Source of the DNA: Xanthoparmelia taractica
Lineage: Eukaryota > Ascomycota > Lecanoromycetes > Lecanorales > Parmeliaceae
Direction: 5' to 3'
Assembly: GCA_033085395.1 (NCBI GenBank)
Contig: JANQBS010000050.1
Location: 62,001 to 126,000, forward strand
DNA length: 64,000 bases
This document shows, in pieces, positions 31,636 to 43,007 of this stretch. The position numbers and the translations under genes are program-made. A model generated the notes under the pieces. That model saw only the letters and a program-made list of their open reading frames with translations. It had not been told where the DNA came from and ran no database searches. Position 1 is the first letter of the stretch. The number at the start of each line of letters is the position of its first letter.

Positions 31636-34600
31636 CTAATGCTTCTTCGTCTTCGTAGCCAACGTAGTCGCAGCCTCAACCGGCGGCGCCACAGGCGTGG
31701 TAGTAATAGGCACCCACACCTGCGTCGTAGTCGCACCCGCAGGCGTCGGCGCCGGCGGCGTGAACACAGGCGTCGTAACAGTGCACCTGTTACACGTCGT
31801 CACCGTCTCCGTGGTCAAGAACGTCGACGTGCTCGTCACGACCTCGACGGACGTTTTCCCGTTCTTGGTGTGCGTTTTCGTGCTGACGGGGCAGGAGGTG
31901 ACGGTTGTGTAGACGATTTCTGTCGTTATGAGGGAGGCGGTCGAGGTGATTATTACGGGGGATTTGTGGGGGTGGTGTTTCTTTTGCTTTGTGGTTGTTG
32001 TTGTGGGGGCGGGGGAGGGGGAGGAGGAGGGTGTAGTGGATGAGGGGGTTGTGCTAATGGTGGTTGAGGGTGCGGACTGGGAGCTGGGGCTGGCGCTCGA
32101 GGTGGCCTTTGAGGGGGTTGATGAGGTAGCTGGGGCAGAGCTTGAAGATTGGACGCTGCTGCTGCTGGGCGAGACCTTGACACTTGTCGGTGTAGAACTG
32201 CTGCTGAACTGGGAGGAACTAGCTTGAGTAGAGCTTTTGATGCTCGTGGGTGTAGAGCTAGCTGAGACAGAACTTGAGGTCTGGACGTTGCTGCTGCTGC
32301 TGCTCGACGAGACCTTGACACTTGTCGGTGTAGAACTGCTGCTGAGCTGGGACGAGCTAGCTTGAGTGGAGCTTTTGATTCTTGTAGCTAAGCTAGACCG
32401 CGTTGAGGTTTGGACACTCGTAGGTGTAGAGCTAGCCAAGGCAGAGCTTGAAGATTGGACATTGCTGCTGCTGCTGCTCGACGAGACCTTGACACTTGTT
32501 GGTGTAGAACTGACGCTGGTCTGGGACGAGCTTGCTTGAGTGGAAGTCTTAACGCTCATGGGTGTAGAGCTAGACTGCGTTGAGGTTTGGACACTCGTAG
32601 GTGCAGAGCTAGATTGCGTTGAGGTTTTGACGCTCGTGGGTGTAGAGCTAGCTGGGGCAGAGCTTGAAGATTGGACGCTGCTGCTGCTAGACGAAACTTT
32701 GACACTTGTAGGTGTAGAGCTGACGCTTGTCTGGGTTGAGCTTGCTTGAGTGGAGCTTTTGATGCTCGTGGGTGTAGAGCTAGCTGGGGCAGAGCTCGAA
32801 GACTGGACGTTGCTGCTGCTAGACGAGACCTTGGCACTTGTAGGTGTAACACTGCTGCTGGATTGGAACGAGCTAGACTGCGATGAGGTTTTGGCACTCG
32901 TAGGTGTAGAGCTAGACTGAGAACTCTGGACAGTCGTGGGTGTGGAGCTAGATTGAGAAGACTTGACACTGCTGCTGGATACGAATGAGCTGGACTGTGT
33001 GCTAGACTGAGAGGAGGTTCTGACACTCGTGGGTATAGAACTACCGCTGGACTGTGACGAGCTGGACTGCGTTGAAGGGTTAGCACTTGTAGGTACAGAG
33101 CTAGACTGAGTGGAACTCTTAATACTCGTCGGCGTAGAGCTGGACTGGGATGAGCTAGCTTGAGTGGAGCTTTTGACGCTTGTGGGTGTAGAGCTGGCCT
33201 GGGACGAGCTAGCTTGAGTGGAGCTTTTAATGCTCGTGGGTGTGGAGCTAGATTGAGTGGAACTCTTAATACTCGTCGGCGTAGAGCTGAACTGGGATGA
33301 GCTGGCTTGAGTGGGGCTTTTAACGCTCGTGGGTGCAGAGCTGGTGCCAGATTGGGACGAGCTCGATTGAGCGGAGGTCCTAACACTCGTGGGTGTGGAG
33401 CTAGCTTGGGTGGAACTCCTAATACTCGTCGGTGTAGAGCTAGACTGAGTAGGTGCAGAGCTGCTGCTGGATTGAAATGAGCTCTTGACACTCGTGGGTG
33501 TGGAGCTGGATTGAGTGGAACTCTTAAGACTCGTAGACATGGCGCTAGATTGAGTGGAACTCTTGATACTCGTTGGAGCACTGCTGCTAGATTGGTACGA
33601 GCTCGATTGAGCGGAGGTCCTAACACTCGTGGGTGTGGAGCTGGACTGAGTGGAACTCTTAACACTCGTAGACGTGGCGCTAGATTGAGTAGAACTCTTG
33701 ACACTCGTAGGTGCGGAGCTACTGAATTGAGACGAGCTCGACTGAGCGGAAGTCCTGATACCGGTGGGTGCGGAGCTAGACTGAGTGGAACTCTTGATAC
33801 TCGTGGGTGTAGAACTGCTGCTGGAGCTAGCTTGAGAGGACGTCTTGACACTCGTAGGTGTGGAGCTAGACTGAGTGGAACTCTTGATACTCATGGGCGT
33901 AGAACTACTGGATTGAGATGAGCTCGACTGAGTGGAGGCCTTGACGCTCGTGGGTGTGGAGCTGGATTGAGTGGAACTCTTGACACTCGTGGGTGTGGAG
34001 CTAGACTGAGTGGAACTCTTGATACTCGACGGTGCAGAGCTAGACTGAATGGAACTCTTGACACTCGTGGGTGTGGAGCTAGACTGAGCTGAACTTTTGA
34101 TACTCGTCGGTGCAGAACTGCTGCTGAGTTGAGACAAGCTCGACTGAGCGGTTGTCTTGACACTGGTAGGTGTGGAGCTGGACTGAGAGGATTTGACGCT
34201 TGTAGCTGCGGAACTAGATTGAGATGTCTTGACACTCGTAGGTGTGGAGCTGGACTGAGAGGTCTTGACGCTTGCCGAACTAATAGTAGACTGGGAGGAG
34301 GTCCTGATACTAGTCTGCGTAGAGCTAGATTGAGCGGAAGACTTGATGCTGCTGCTGGATTGTAATGAGCTGGACTGAGAGGTCTTGATACTAGTCGGTG
34401 TAGAGCTAGACTGAGAGGCTTTGGAACTCGTCGGAGAGCTAGACAGAGATGTTTTGACACTGCTGCTGGACTGAGACGAGCTAGACTGAGTAGTCTTGAC
34501 ACTCGTGGGTGTAGAGCTAGACTGAGTAGAGGTCTTGATAGTTGTAGGTGTAGAGCTGCTGCTGAGCTGGGACGCTGTTTTGACTGTCGAGAGTGTAGAG

Positions 34601-36195
34601 CTACTACCGGACTGGGTCGATGTCTTGACACTGATGGGTGTGCTGCTCGATTGAGTCGATGGCTTGACACTGGTAGGTGCACTGCTCGATTGAGTCGATG
34701 CCTTCACACTGGTGGGTGTACTGCTCGATTGAGTCGATGGCTTGACACTGGTAGGTGCACTGCTCGATTGAGTCGAGATCTTGACACTGGTGGGTGTACT
34801 GCTCGATTGAGTCGATGTCTTGATCGAACCAGAGCTGGAGCCGCCGGACTGGACTGATGTCTTGGTTGTCGAAGGAGTGGAGCTCAAGCTGGAACTAGAT
34901 CCCAGAGTCTTGACGGTTGACTGGGCGAAGCTTGATGCCGAAGACTTAGTCGTGACTGGAGTAGAGGCTGATGAGACGGAACTGGATCCCGAAGTCTTCG
35001 CAGTGACTGCAGTCGTGCCACTGCTGGATCGACTGCTTGATAGACCGGTAGTCGAACGACTGCTCGAAGGCGTGGCGGACTGACTACTGCTGGGCGATAG
35101 ACTTGACTGGCTTGAAGAAATCTTGGAAGAGCTGCCCGACTGGGAGCTAGAGCGAGTGGATTGACTGCTCGCTGGAGCGGTCTTGGAAGAGCTAGTCGAT
35201 TGAGCTTTGGAGGAAGTAGACTGGCTGCTGCTCGCTGAAGATGTCTTGGAAGAACCAGTCGATTGGGCGCTAGAGCGAGTGGATTGGATGCTCGTTTGAG
35301 AAGACTTTGGTGAGCTAATCGTCTGAGTACTAGAACGAATGGACTGGCTGCTGCTGATCTGGGAAGTCTTGGACGAGCTGATTGGCTGGCTGCTGCTGAT
35401 CTGAGAGGTCTTGGAAGAGCTAACCGCCGAGCTGCCGCTGGTCTGGGAAGTCTTGGACGAGCTGGCTGTCTGGCTGCTGCTGACCGGTGAAGTCTTGGAC
35501 GAGCTGATTGGCTGGCTGCTGCTGACCTGAGAGGTCTTGGATGAGCTAGCTGTCTGGCTGCTGCTGATCTGGGAAGTCTTGGAAGAGCTGATAGGCTGGC
35601 TGCTGCTGATCTGAGAAGTCTTGGCCGAGCTGGTCATCTGACTGCTGCTGATCTGGGAAGTTTTCGAAGAGCTAACCGACGGGGTATTTGACTGAGTGGT
35701 CTGGCTCTTGGATGATCCGGTGGTAGCTTGGCTGCTGCCAGATGGCCTGCTTGATGAAGCGGTAGTCGGACGGGTGCTCGATGGGCTGCTTGAAGTGCCT
35801 GTATTCTTGGTTGTAGATGAACTACTGACCGACTGAGTTGTCTTTTGGCTGCTTGAGGACGAAGGCGTAGTTGATTGGCTATTGGATGAGCTGCTTAGGA
35901 CCGTCGAGCGGCTGCTTGAAAGCGTGTTGGAACGGCTACTGCTGAGCAACGTGCTGCTTTTAGCGGACGAAGAAGCGCTGCATTGAGCCGTATGATCAAC
36001 CGTAACAGTTACGGTGGCCGGACTTCCCCCAATGGCAGTATTTGCGCCGGCGGCACTAGTGGTAGTAGCCGTTCTCCAGGAAGCCCAAGGTTCACTGCTT
36101 GTGTCTTTGCCACGTTTCTCAACGTTTTGCTCGCCAGCACGTGGAGCTGCAGCGGCTAATCCCAAAAGGGAAGAGAAAATGATGGTGGAACGCAT
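31636..36195 (-). CDS. Giant mucin-like secreted Ser/Thr-repeat protein
   Basis: A 1,519-residue single-exon protein. The chosen ATG (36195) starts a signal peptide (MRSTIIFSSLLGLAAAAPRAG), whereas the open frame extends 63 codons further upstream into a segment without secretory features. After a short N-terminal domain (GKDTSSEPWASWRTATTT, TVTVTVDHTAQC) come over 1,300 residues of Ser/Thr repeats. Early ones are SSKTSQISSSQ-type; later ones are TPTSVKSSTQSSS-type with a basic 13-residue (39-bp) period. The C-terminal domain (ITTEIVYTTVTSCPVSTKTH, TSTSTFLTTETVTTCNRCTVTTPVFTPP) is the Cys-containing module found at the ends of fungal wall proteins and adhesin-like proteins. There is no hydrophobic GPI tail; it ends in TKTKKH. 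It should be heavily O-mannosylated and either secreted or wall-associated. Repeat number is likely to vary between strains. Confidence 0.8.
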   Translation of the reverse strand: MRSTIIFSSLLGLAAAAPRAGEQNVEKRGKDTSSEPWASWRTATTTSAAGANTAIGGSPATVTVTVDHTAQCSASSSAKSSTLLSSSRSNTLSSSRSTVLSSSSNSQSTTPSSSSSQKTTQSVSSSSTTKNTGTSSSPSSTRPTTASSSRPSGSSQATTGSSKSQTTQSNTPSVSSSKTSQISSSQMTSSAKTSQISSSQPISSSKTSQISSSQTASSSKTSQVSSSQPISSSKTSPVSSSQTASSSKTSQTSGSSAVSSSKTSQISSSQPISSSKTSQISSSQSIRSSTQTISSPKSSQTSIQSTRSSAQSTGSSKTSSASSSQSTSSKAQSTSSSKTAPASSQSTRSSSQSGSSSKISSSQSSLSPSSSQSATPSSSRSTTGLSSSRSSSGTTAVTAKTSGSSSVSSASTPVTTKSSASSFAQSTVKTLGSSSSLSSTPSTTKTSVQSGGSSSGSIKTSTQSSSTPTSVKISTQSSSAPTSVKPSTQSSSTPTSVKASTQSSSAPTSVKPSTQSSSTPISVKTSTQSGSSSTLSTVKTASQLSSSSTPTTIKTSTQSSSTPTSVKTTQSSSSQSSSSVKTSLSSSPTSSKASQSSSTPTSIKTSQSSSLQSSSSIKSSAQSSSTQTSIRTSSQSTISSASVKTSQSSSTPTSVKTSQSSSAATSVKSSQSSSTPTSVKTTAQSSLSQLSSSSAPTSIKSSAQSSSTPTSVKSSIQSSSAPSSIKSSTQSSSTPTSVKSSTQSSSTPTSVKASTQSSSSQSSSSTPMSIKSSTQSSSTPTSVKTSSQASSSSSSTPTSIKSSTQSSSAPTGIRTSAQSSSSQFSSSAPTSVKSSTQSSATSTSVKSSTQSSSTPTSVRTSAQSSSYQSSSSAPTSIKSSTQSSAMSTSLKSSTQSSSTPTSVKSSFQSSSSSAPTQSSSTPTSIRSSTQASSTPTSVRTSAQSSSSQSGTSSAPTSVKSPTQASSSQFSSTPTSIKSSTQSSSTPTSIKSSTQASSSQASSTPTSVKSSTQASSSQSSSTPTSIKSSTQSSSVPTSANPSTQSSSSQSSGSSIPTSVRTSSQSSTQSSSFVSSSSVKSSQSSSTPTTVQSSQSSSTPTSAKTSSQSSSFQSSSSVTPTSAKVSSSSSNVQSSSSAPASSTPTSIKSSTQASSTQTSVSSTPTSVKVSSSSSSVQSSSSAPASSTPTSVKTSTQSSSAPTSVQTSTQSSSTPMSVKTSTQASSSQTSVSSTPTSVKVSSSSSSSNVQSSSSALASSTPTSVQTSTRSSLATRIKSSTQASSSQLSSSSTPTSVKVSSSSSSSNVQTSSSVSASSTPTSIKSSTQASSSQFSSSSTPTSVKVSPSSSSVQSSSSAPATSSTPSKATSSASPSSQSAPSTTISTTPSSTTPSSSPSPAPTTTTTKQKKHHPHKSPVIITSTASLITTEIVYTTVTSCPVSTKTHTKNGKTSVEVVTSTSTFLTTETVTTCNRCTVTTPVFTPPAPTPAGATTTQVWVPITTTPVAPPVEAATTLATKTKKH
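32100..35200 (-). repeat. Coding tandem repeats, 39-bp basic unit
   Basis: The mucin gene body consists of degenerate copies encoding TPTSVK-SSTQ-SSS with insertions of SSQSSSS blocks; on the plus strand the recurrent text is ACTCGTGGGTGTGGAGCT. Copies between about 32200 and 34800 are the most regular. A second, shorter-period SSKTSQxSSSQ array follows at about 35300-35680. Confidence 0.85.
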
Positions 36196-39100
36196 GGCGA
36201 TGCGAACGTGCGAGAATTTGAGTGGTAAAAAACGTTCGCTAGAGGGCGTTTTTCGTTCTAGCGGTATATTTCCTGTGGTACTGAGGCTCAATCGCTGCGG
36301 AGTGAGAGATTTAGAGGCTGTTGATTGTGTTGTGAGCAAGATAGAGAAGCAACGTGGGCTCCTGACCCCTCTTATAGAGTCCACGTTCCACGCTCAACGG
36401 GTGACGCTCGTGCTCATTTACCGGCCTCACGAGGCGACCCATTGCTTGCAGAGCTTGAGTGGTCGCGTGAACACGTTCTGGAAAGCTTCAAATGGGTTCG
36501 AAACACAGAAACGTTGCCACGAAGGAAAAGGTGTAGCGACACGTGCTTTCAGGTCTCACAACGGCAAAGCCCCATCCAAAGAGGATAAGCATTTGCTTTC
36601 CCCAATCTATTCAGCCACCAGAGTTACACAGTCTTGAAGAATGGCGGCTGGAGGCGTCGGATTGTGGGGAATATAGAGCCTATGCGAGAAATCCAGAAAG
36701 GTAAAACGAAAACCCAAAAGCATATTGTGAATTTACGCAGTACTATCCTGAATCTTGATTGCTTTCTGAATGGCCCAAAGCAATAGATACCAAAAAGAGG
36801 AGAATGAACAAAAAGCAAGGTGGCTAGAGGCTTTGACGCCGGAAAAGAGCCTATGACCCTGCTCCTGCCAAGACAATAGAGACCCAGAAAACGGAATCAT
36901 CCCGGTGCATTACGCGGTGTCGAAACCAAGCAGTGTTGTAGTTTCTTACGAGAAGCAAGAGAGCAGAGCCAATGACACAGGGAAAGATGCTAAGCGGTCT
37001 TCGCGCGATGACCACAAAGCCTAACCATAACATGAGCGCAAAAATTATACACCACGAAGCTCATTCCCAAATCACACTGTCAGTCTCGCTGCCAGGAATG
37101 GAGTCATGGCGTTGATCTTTGCCGATTAAAATTTGGGTTGACCTAAGAATCATCGACGACCCACCGAAAGCCAAAAGCTTTAGAGTCCAGAGGCAAATAC
37201 GCAGCGTTCATGAGGTCCAGCAGTCGTCGACCTCGATAAGCTTAGGAAAGAATCCTATCTGCTATGTAAAGCTAGATCCGAGTAGCTTGGCATAGGCATT
37301 TACCAGGATTGAATGCGAATAGCTTTTTGAAGATAAAACTACCTTTTGAAGGTCCACTTGATCACCGTTAGTGATTAGAAAATGTCGAACAATGACGTCT
37401 CAATATGTTCAGCTTGTTCTGGCATTGCCAGCCTTGAGATCTCGGATGACCAGAGCGAAGTCCTAGAGTTGGAATTTTTCCAACGTCTCTGCCAAGCGAG
37501 AGGCTTCTGAGTCGGCAAAGCGTGAGGTTACGACTCGAGACGTCCAATATGGTATAGTTGAAAGACATCGAGTCAAAAGAGCACAATGTCTAGCCCACGA
37601 CTCGACAATACATGGTTGTTCCGACCAATCCGTTGTCGAACAAGTGCCTTAGCGTACTTGGTAAGGACAAAGTAAAATTGATCGTGGTGACATAGCGATC
37701 TTGAATGCTACCGTGGGTGTCACCTACGCTGTTTGGTCCCAAATCTCCACAAATCAACACGCTTTTACCGATATCATTGCCAAGTAGATGGTTTTGCCCT
37801 CGTAGTATCTTTCAGTCTCATGGCGATTTTGTATAAAACGGTTGACTTGAGCGGTTTCTGGGCATGGCAGCCACTCAGGCATGGCGCGTTTCAGCCTCGA
37901 GCAGTTGACGGTCGCTATAAAAGTTAAAGGCGACTCGAAAGTATGACCTCCAACTCTTGGCATTCTTGTGTATTGTCGGTCGACTTCGACGGCCTCTGCC
38001 GTAGTCTGGCACCAGTGAATGATCGTGAAGACAGACTTTGACTAGAGGCCAAGTGGGTAACGACTAGCATTTTTCACATCTGCAAAGTCAGTCATTTCGA
38101 TGTCCTCATAGGGGACGGCTTTTGAAGATCAAGAGGCTTGATGGACAACACCCGAGACGCTTTGATTGGCTCATGGCTTTACGGCAAGTGTTGACGCTTC
38201 CTCTTCAGGATGAGGCTGCTGGGGCTTTCGCAAGAAGGATCACCCACTTGAACTTAAGGAATGTTTGAACCGGTCAGGTAATACAACTGTTGGGGTAAAA
38301 CATACGGCATCGGGGTCGGCCGGCGTCCAATAAGGAGTTGCCACTCTACGAACGACTACGGGAGATCATCTCAGCCCTGTCAGCATTGTGGCACATTGAG
38401 GCTCGAACGCCACGAATAATGATGGAATCGAGAACCATTGCCAAATCTTTTCCTCCCAAAGAGAGCCGTTCACTGGGCCGGCTCTTTGGACCAGAATACG
38501 TTGGTGAGATCACTCTGTCATTCAACATTATATCACTGCGATTTGCAATAATGCCGAACAATCGGTCATGCAATGCTAGCCGATCGACTGGTTCATCTCA
38601 GGGTCGTGAGCTGAGGAAATCAGCGAGCAGAGTAATCCACTCTTCTGGCCACTTTTCGTGTCTTCCAGACTCAGCGCCGTAGCAGCAAAGTCGTCGGTAG
38701 GATTGACCAGCCCTGGTACCTGAAGCAGCAGCGCGCATTTCGGTTATCCAGGATACCCAAGGCTTCTTGTTAAGAGGTGAAATTACGGCCTCTTTGCCAG
38801 CCAGAAAAGAGGCGTTGAGTAGTGCCAGATGAGGATCTTACGATAGGTCTGAAAGTATTTGTCAGTAGCAGTGATTGACAACTCGGCCCAAACTTTTGAC
38901 AGTGAAGATGAAGAGTGGAGGTTGTCGACTTTGCGGTACAAAATTTTTCAGAGGTGGCGGAAATGAGAAAAAGGAAGCCTGTGTAAGCCATTTGCCCATT
39001 AGGTAATGCGCCCGAGGTTTTGGTGTCTGGCTAAAGGAAAACCCCTTGGATATCTTCATTTTGAGTAGTGTGAGTTTAAAGAGTATAGGATAAAGATATG

Positions 39101-40010
39101 TCTTGCTGGAATTCTTAGCGGTTGACGAAGCTTCCAGTGACTGACCGGGAGAAGGCCCGGAGTACCGCCCGTCCCCTGACTGTTGTGCAGCACTAGAGGT
39201 CTAGCATGAGTTTCCCCAATGTCCCGCGGCCAGGTTGATGGAACAATGAATAATAAAGATGGTGTGCCCTACTTCTACTGAGTCGATATAACTATACCCC
39301 ACGCGGCAAATGATGGATGTGGGGGTGAGACGCTGGAGGCGGTGAAGTGAGACGATGGGGTGCTGAGAGAAGAAGCTCTCTATTGGTCCTGGTCCTACGT
39401 TGATCAGACACACGCTCGGACCGACAGAATCGGATGATGATCAAATTGGTCTCCCTTTGTTTCCTTCTTGTCAGCGATTGCGACGGGGGGGGGGGGGGAA
39501 AGCAGAAGGTGGCAGCAGGGTCTTATCAAGGGCGTCGTGGCTTGCAGACGCGCACTCCACAAGCCATCCCTTGGATGGATGTTGTAGTATACCCTCCATC
39601 TTGAAAGTATTCGATTCGCTATCCTCTGACCATGTCGTCGGGCTGGTAACAATCGCCAGCCATGATGGATTGACTGACGCTAAAGGATGGTGGACAGCTC
39701 GGGCATCTTGCTATTTTACATTTGACAGGCGAGATGATGCCTGCAATCTGGTTTGGCGTCTTTTACGCTAAACCCAATCAGGCTTGACGTGACTAGGGCA
39801 ACCCGTAGGTAAGGATCCCGCAAGGGAAAAAAAAAAAAAGTGAATTAGACAAACAGAAACAATTATCTCACCCACAAGCCATACGAAGTACCTATTATTA
39901 TTATCATTCTATCTTTTTTCCATATCTACTAATTTTAGAGCTATATCAAAACCCCCCCCCTTCACCGCTCCTTCTTCTACTTATTCTCTTCTCTTCCCTT
40001 TCCTTTCACC
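36196..40010. other. 3.8-kb gene-poor region
   Basis: No intact gene was found. The first 190 bases are the likely leader of the mucin gene. On the minus strand at about 38350-38700 a frame reads RHEKWPEEWITLLADFLSSRP, a TGA, then DEPVDRLALHDRLFGIIANRSDIMLNDRVI. This looks like old coding sequence, vaguely F-box-protein-like, but the identification is weak. A G run of about 14 sits at 39486-39499 and an A run near 39830. The last 100 bases are the CT-rich leader of the APRT gene. Confidence 0.45.
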
Positions 40011-40721
40011 ATGTCATATTCCACCTCCTCACATCCACCCTACAACCGTCCAGATGCCACGGAAACCTCAGGACAGCCCGCCAGTGAGCCCGCCTCCTCC
40101 TCCCAACTCGCCAGTCTTAAGATAAGACTTCACAACTCCCTCCGCCAGTTCCCCGACTTCCCATCTCCGGGCATCCTCTTCGAAGACATCCTACCTCTCT
40201 TCAGTGACCCCACCCTCCACGAAGCCCTCATCCATGCTCTCGAGCTCCACATCAAGACCAATTACGCTCTAGGGCAAAGACCAGATATCATTATCGGCTT
40301 GGAGGCAAGGGGCTGGCTGTTCGGTCCCAGCTTAGCTCTGCGTCTTGGCGCCGGATTCGTGCCTGTGAGGAAACAGGGCAAGCTGCCCGGACCTACAGAA
40401 ACCGCAAGCTACGAGAAAGAGTATGGACAAGACTTCTTCCAGATACAGGCGGACGCCATCAAGCCGGGACAGCTTGTACTCATCGTAGACGACATCATTG
40501 CTACTGGTACGATTACGCTCTCAAGCAACGCGTTACGTTGGCTGACAGATACCACAGGTGGCTCCGCCGCGGCCGCTGGAGCACTGGCCAAGAGACTGGG
40601 TGGTACACTGCTAGGCTACGTTTTCATACTCGAATTGGATTTTTTGAAAGGCCGCGAGAAGCTCGATGCTCCCGTCTACACTTTGCTCTCAAGCCAGGAA
40701 GACAAGCCCACAAAGACTTGA
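40011..40721 (+). CDS. APT1: Adenine phosphoribosyltransferase (APRT), one in-frame intron
   Basis: Purine-salvage enzyme making AMP from adenine and PRPP in the cytoplasm. The open frame runs through 236 codons, but 40507-40557 is a 51-nt intron (GTACGA...CCACAG) whose length is a multiple of three and which contains no stop. Spliced, the protein is 219 residues, the family's usual size, and the PRPP loop reads VLIVDDIIATG-GSAAAAGALAKRLGG without interruption. Other landmarks: FPDFPSPGILFEDILPLF, DIIIGLEARGWLFGP, VPVRKQGKLPG with the YEKEYG motif. The first 35 residues are a Ser/Pro-rich extension. The leader is strongly CT-rich up to the ATG, a common fungal promoter feature. Retaining the intron would insert 17 residues inside the PRPP-binding loop and probably inactivate the enzyme. 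Confidence 0.93.
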   Translation: MSYSTSSHPPYNRPDATETSGQPASEPASSSQLASLKIRLHNSLRQFPDFPSPGILFEDILPLFSDPTLHEALIHALELHIKTNYALGQRPDIIIGLEARGWLFGPSLALRLGAGFVPVRKQGKLPGPTETASYEKEYGQDFFQIQADAIKPGQLVLIVDDIIATGTITLSSNALRWLTDTTGGSAAAAGALAKRLGGTLLGYVFILELDFLKGREKLDAPVYTLLSSQEDKPTKT

Positions 40722-42974
40722 AGCGGATCCAATGCCTCGGAGACACAGTATCCATACCATGCCACTGCACCTACCTGATGGGGTTGCGAATGGCGGCTTT
40801 CGTCGCTGGCCCTTTTCATCGAGCTGCTCCACATACGATATCGGACAAACAGCCAGCAAAAGAAATCGACATCGCGGGAAGTACAAAAGCTGCCTCATCA
40901 AAATCAGGCGCCTGCGAAGCTCTCTGCCGAGAGTACCAAGACCATTCCGGAATCATGTAACCCGATGTCTTCCTTCAAACTTACTTTCTCCGGGGATATC
41001 GGAATTCATTTGCTGCGTTGCGCTACTTCTTTAGCTCTACCAGGTACTTTGCCTTTTCAGCAGGAAGCTGACCGACAGTGATATGCCTTATCTCCCAAAA
41101 CTGGAGAATCTTTGTCACGATTTCACCGGAGAACAGGGACATCCTTGCCTGACAATCCAACTCAGCTACGCATTGAAGCTATCCAGACTGGGGGGGATGG
41201 ACGTATCTTGGCCCTACGTGATGTAGGAAAGCGATTATTCATCATCAGATCCAGGCCGCCAAGGTTCAAGATTATGGGTGGCACACCTCAAAGCATTTAT
41301 ATTTGCTAATAGATATTGTATAACGCAATTTCGGCTCTTTCTGACATGCACTTAACCTAATCTCATTCGACTACTGATTCTTTTTCTTCTCTAACTATTC
41401 ACGTCAAATGGCGTGTAAATGGTAGAAGTAGCATTACAAATCCTTATCTCCAAATTCAGCTTCCCCTCTCACTGACTGACTCAAGTAGATAAGCGAGAGT
41501 TCCCGTCCTCCCCGAGCTGTCACCCCAAAGTGAAATAATGGAGGAGGTTTCAAAGTACACGACCCAGGTCCTGCAGCCTCTATGCAGCCTCTGAAAATCC
41601 AATCTCACCTCGGATCCCAACCCCCTGGTTCCCCCCCAATATGCCCCTGATCCAAGTCTTTACGAACCCCGCAAATTGGTCAAAAGCCCCCACTGCCACG
41701 CGGACCTCGCATACCTTACCTCGGCAATAATTGGCAGAAACAACAGTACTATGATGTAGGTGGTACTGTAGTCATCAAAATACCACCATCCATCCCGGCA
41801 AACCCCCAACTGTCACAGCTGTCAAACTCACATCCAACGACGCAATCCACGCAGTCCCTAGGCCCGACGGGTCCTCCAATCTTCCCTTGATCCGTCCCCA
41901 CGGACCCCGCACATACCTTCGGCAAAGCGAACCAAGATATTTGGTAACAGAACCCAGACCCCTGGGCCTCGACCTCCGCCAGGCAGGCTTTGGCTGGGCA
42001 GCAATAATAATAACTGAATGATACCAACAATGACACGCCGAGAACGCCTGTTCTCTCTTGTAAAAGCCCGATGATGAATGATCCCGTCCTTATGTCTTAT
42101 ACCCGATCCCCCGATCTCACACTGACTTTGTGAGATGAGTCAAGTTGGCTCTTTTCCACGGAAGAGAACAGAATTGAGCCGCTGGGCCGGCCTCCTCCCC
42201 GCTTCCCAGCAAAATAAAACCTCCACGTACTTCCCAGTGCCTAGCTTCTAACCACTTACCCAAACTGCCGGGGCCCCCTACCAACTTATAGTACTTCCCC
42301 TTTCCCCCCCCCCCCAGCATTCTCTTCCCCACCCTCCCTCTCACTAGCATCAGTTACAAACCTCTTCTCTCCTCCCCCCCCTTCTCTCCGTCTTCCCCGC
42401 TTCCTCTCATTCTTTCTCTCTTTCTGCATCTCTCAGCCCAAGCCCCTCTCCACATCCAGCAAAAGCTGGAAAGTAGACCTTTCCCCACTCCTCCTCCCTC
42501 TTCTTCCCGAGAGGTGTTGAGAACGGAAGGGAAGTGGAGAGTGTGTATGTTGCTGATGGGGGCCAGACGAAACGAGAGATTAGGCGGGAACAGAGAGGGA
42601 GAGCGAGGGGGGGCAGGAAGAGAGGATGGCGCGCACTGCGCAACTAATCGATTTTGATTTTAACTATATGCTGGATGGATGGGGAGAATGAAGAGAAGAG
42701 AAGAGAAGAGAAGAGATGAGTGCGTCGATGTAAATCTGACCAAGGTATGTAGGTAGTTGGTAGAAAGCACAAGAATTGTAGTCTGATGAATAGAAATGGA
42801 CAATGGTAAATGGAGAATGGATACGGTAAACAGGGTAGATGCTCCTTCCTATCCGCTACTCAAGAGAAAATCATAATCTTCCTCTCTCTCTCTCCTCTAC
42901 AGCTCCTCCACTCCCGTAGGCCCGAACGAGGTAAATACAAGGCGTCAGCAACCTTGCCTCTCTCCCCCCCCCTC

Positions 42975-43007
<33 letters not shown>

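Noticed and set aside
32540..34857. Long open frames antisense or out of frame to the mucin gene (for example 32556-33851 minus and 33511-33921 plus)
   Set aside because: Shadows of the 39-bp coding repeat; the frame with a signal peptide and a C-terminal wall module explains the region.
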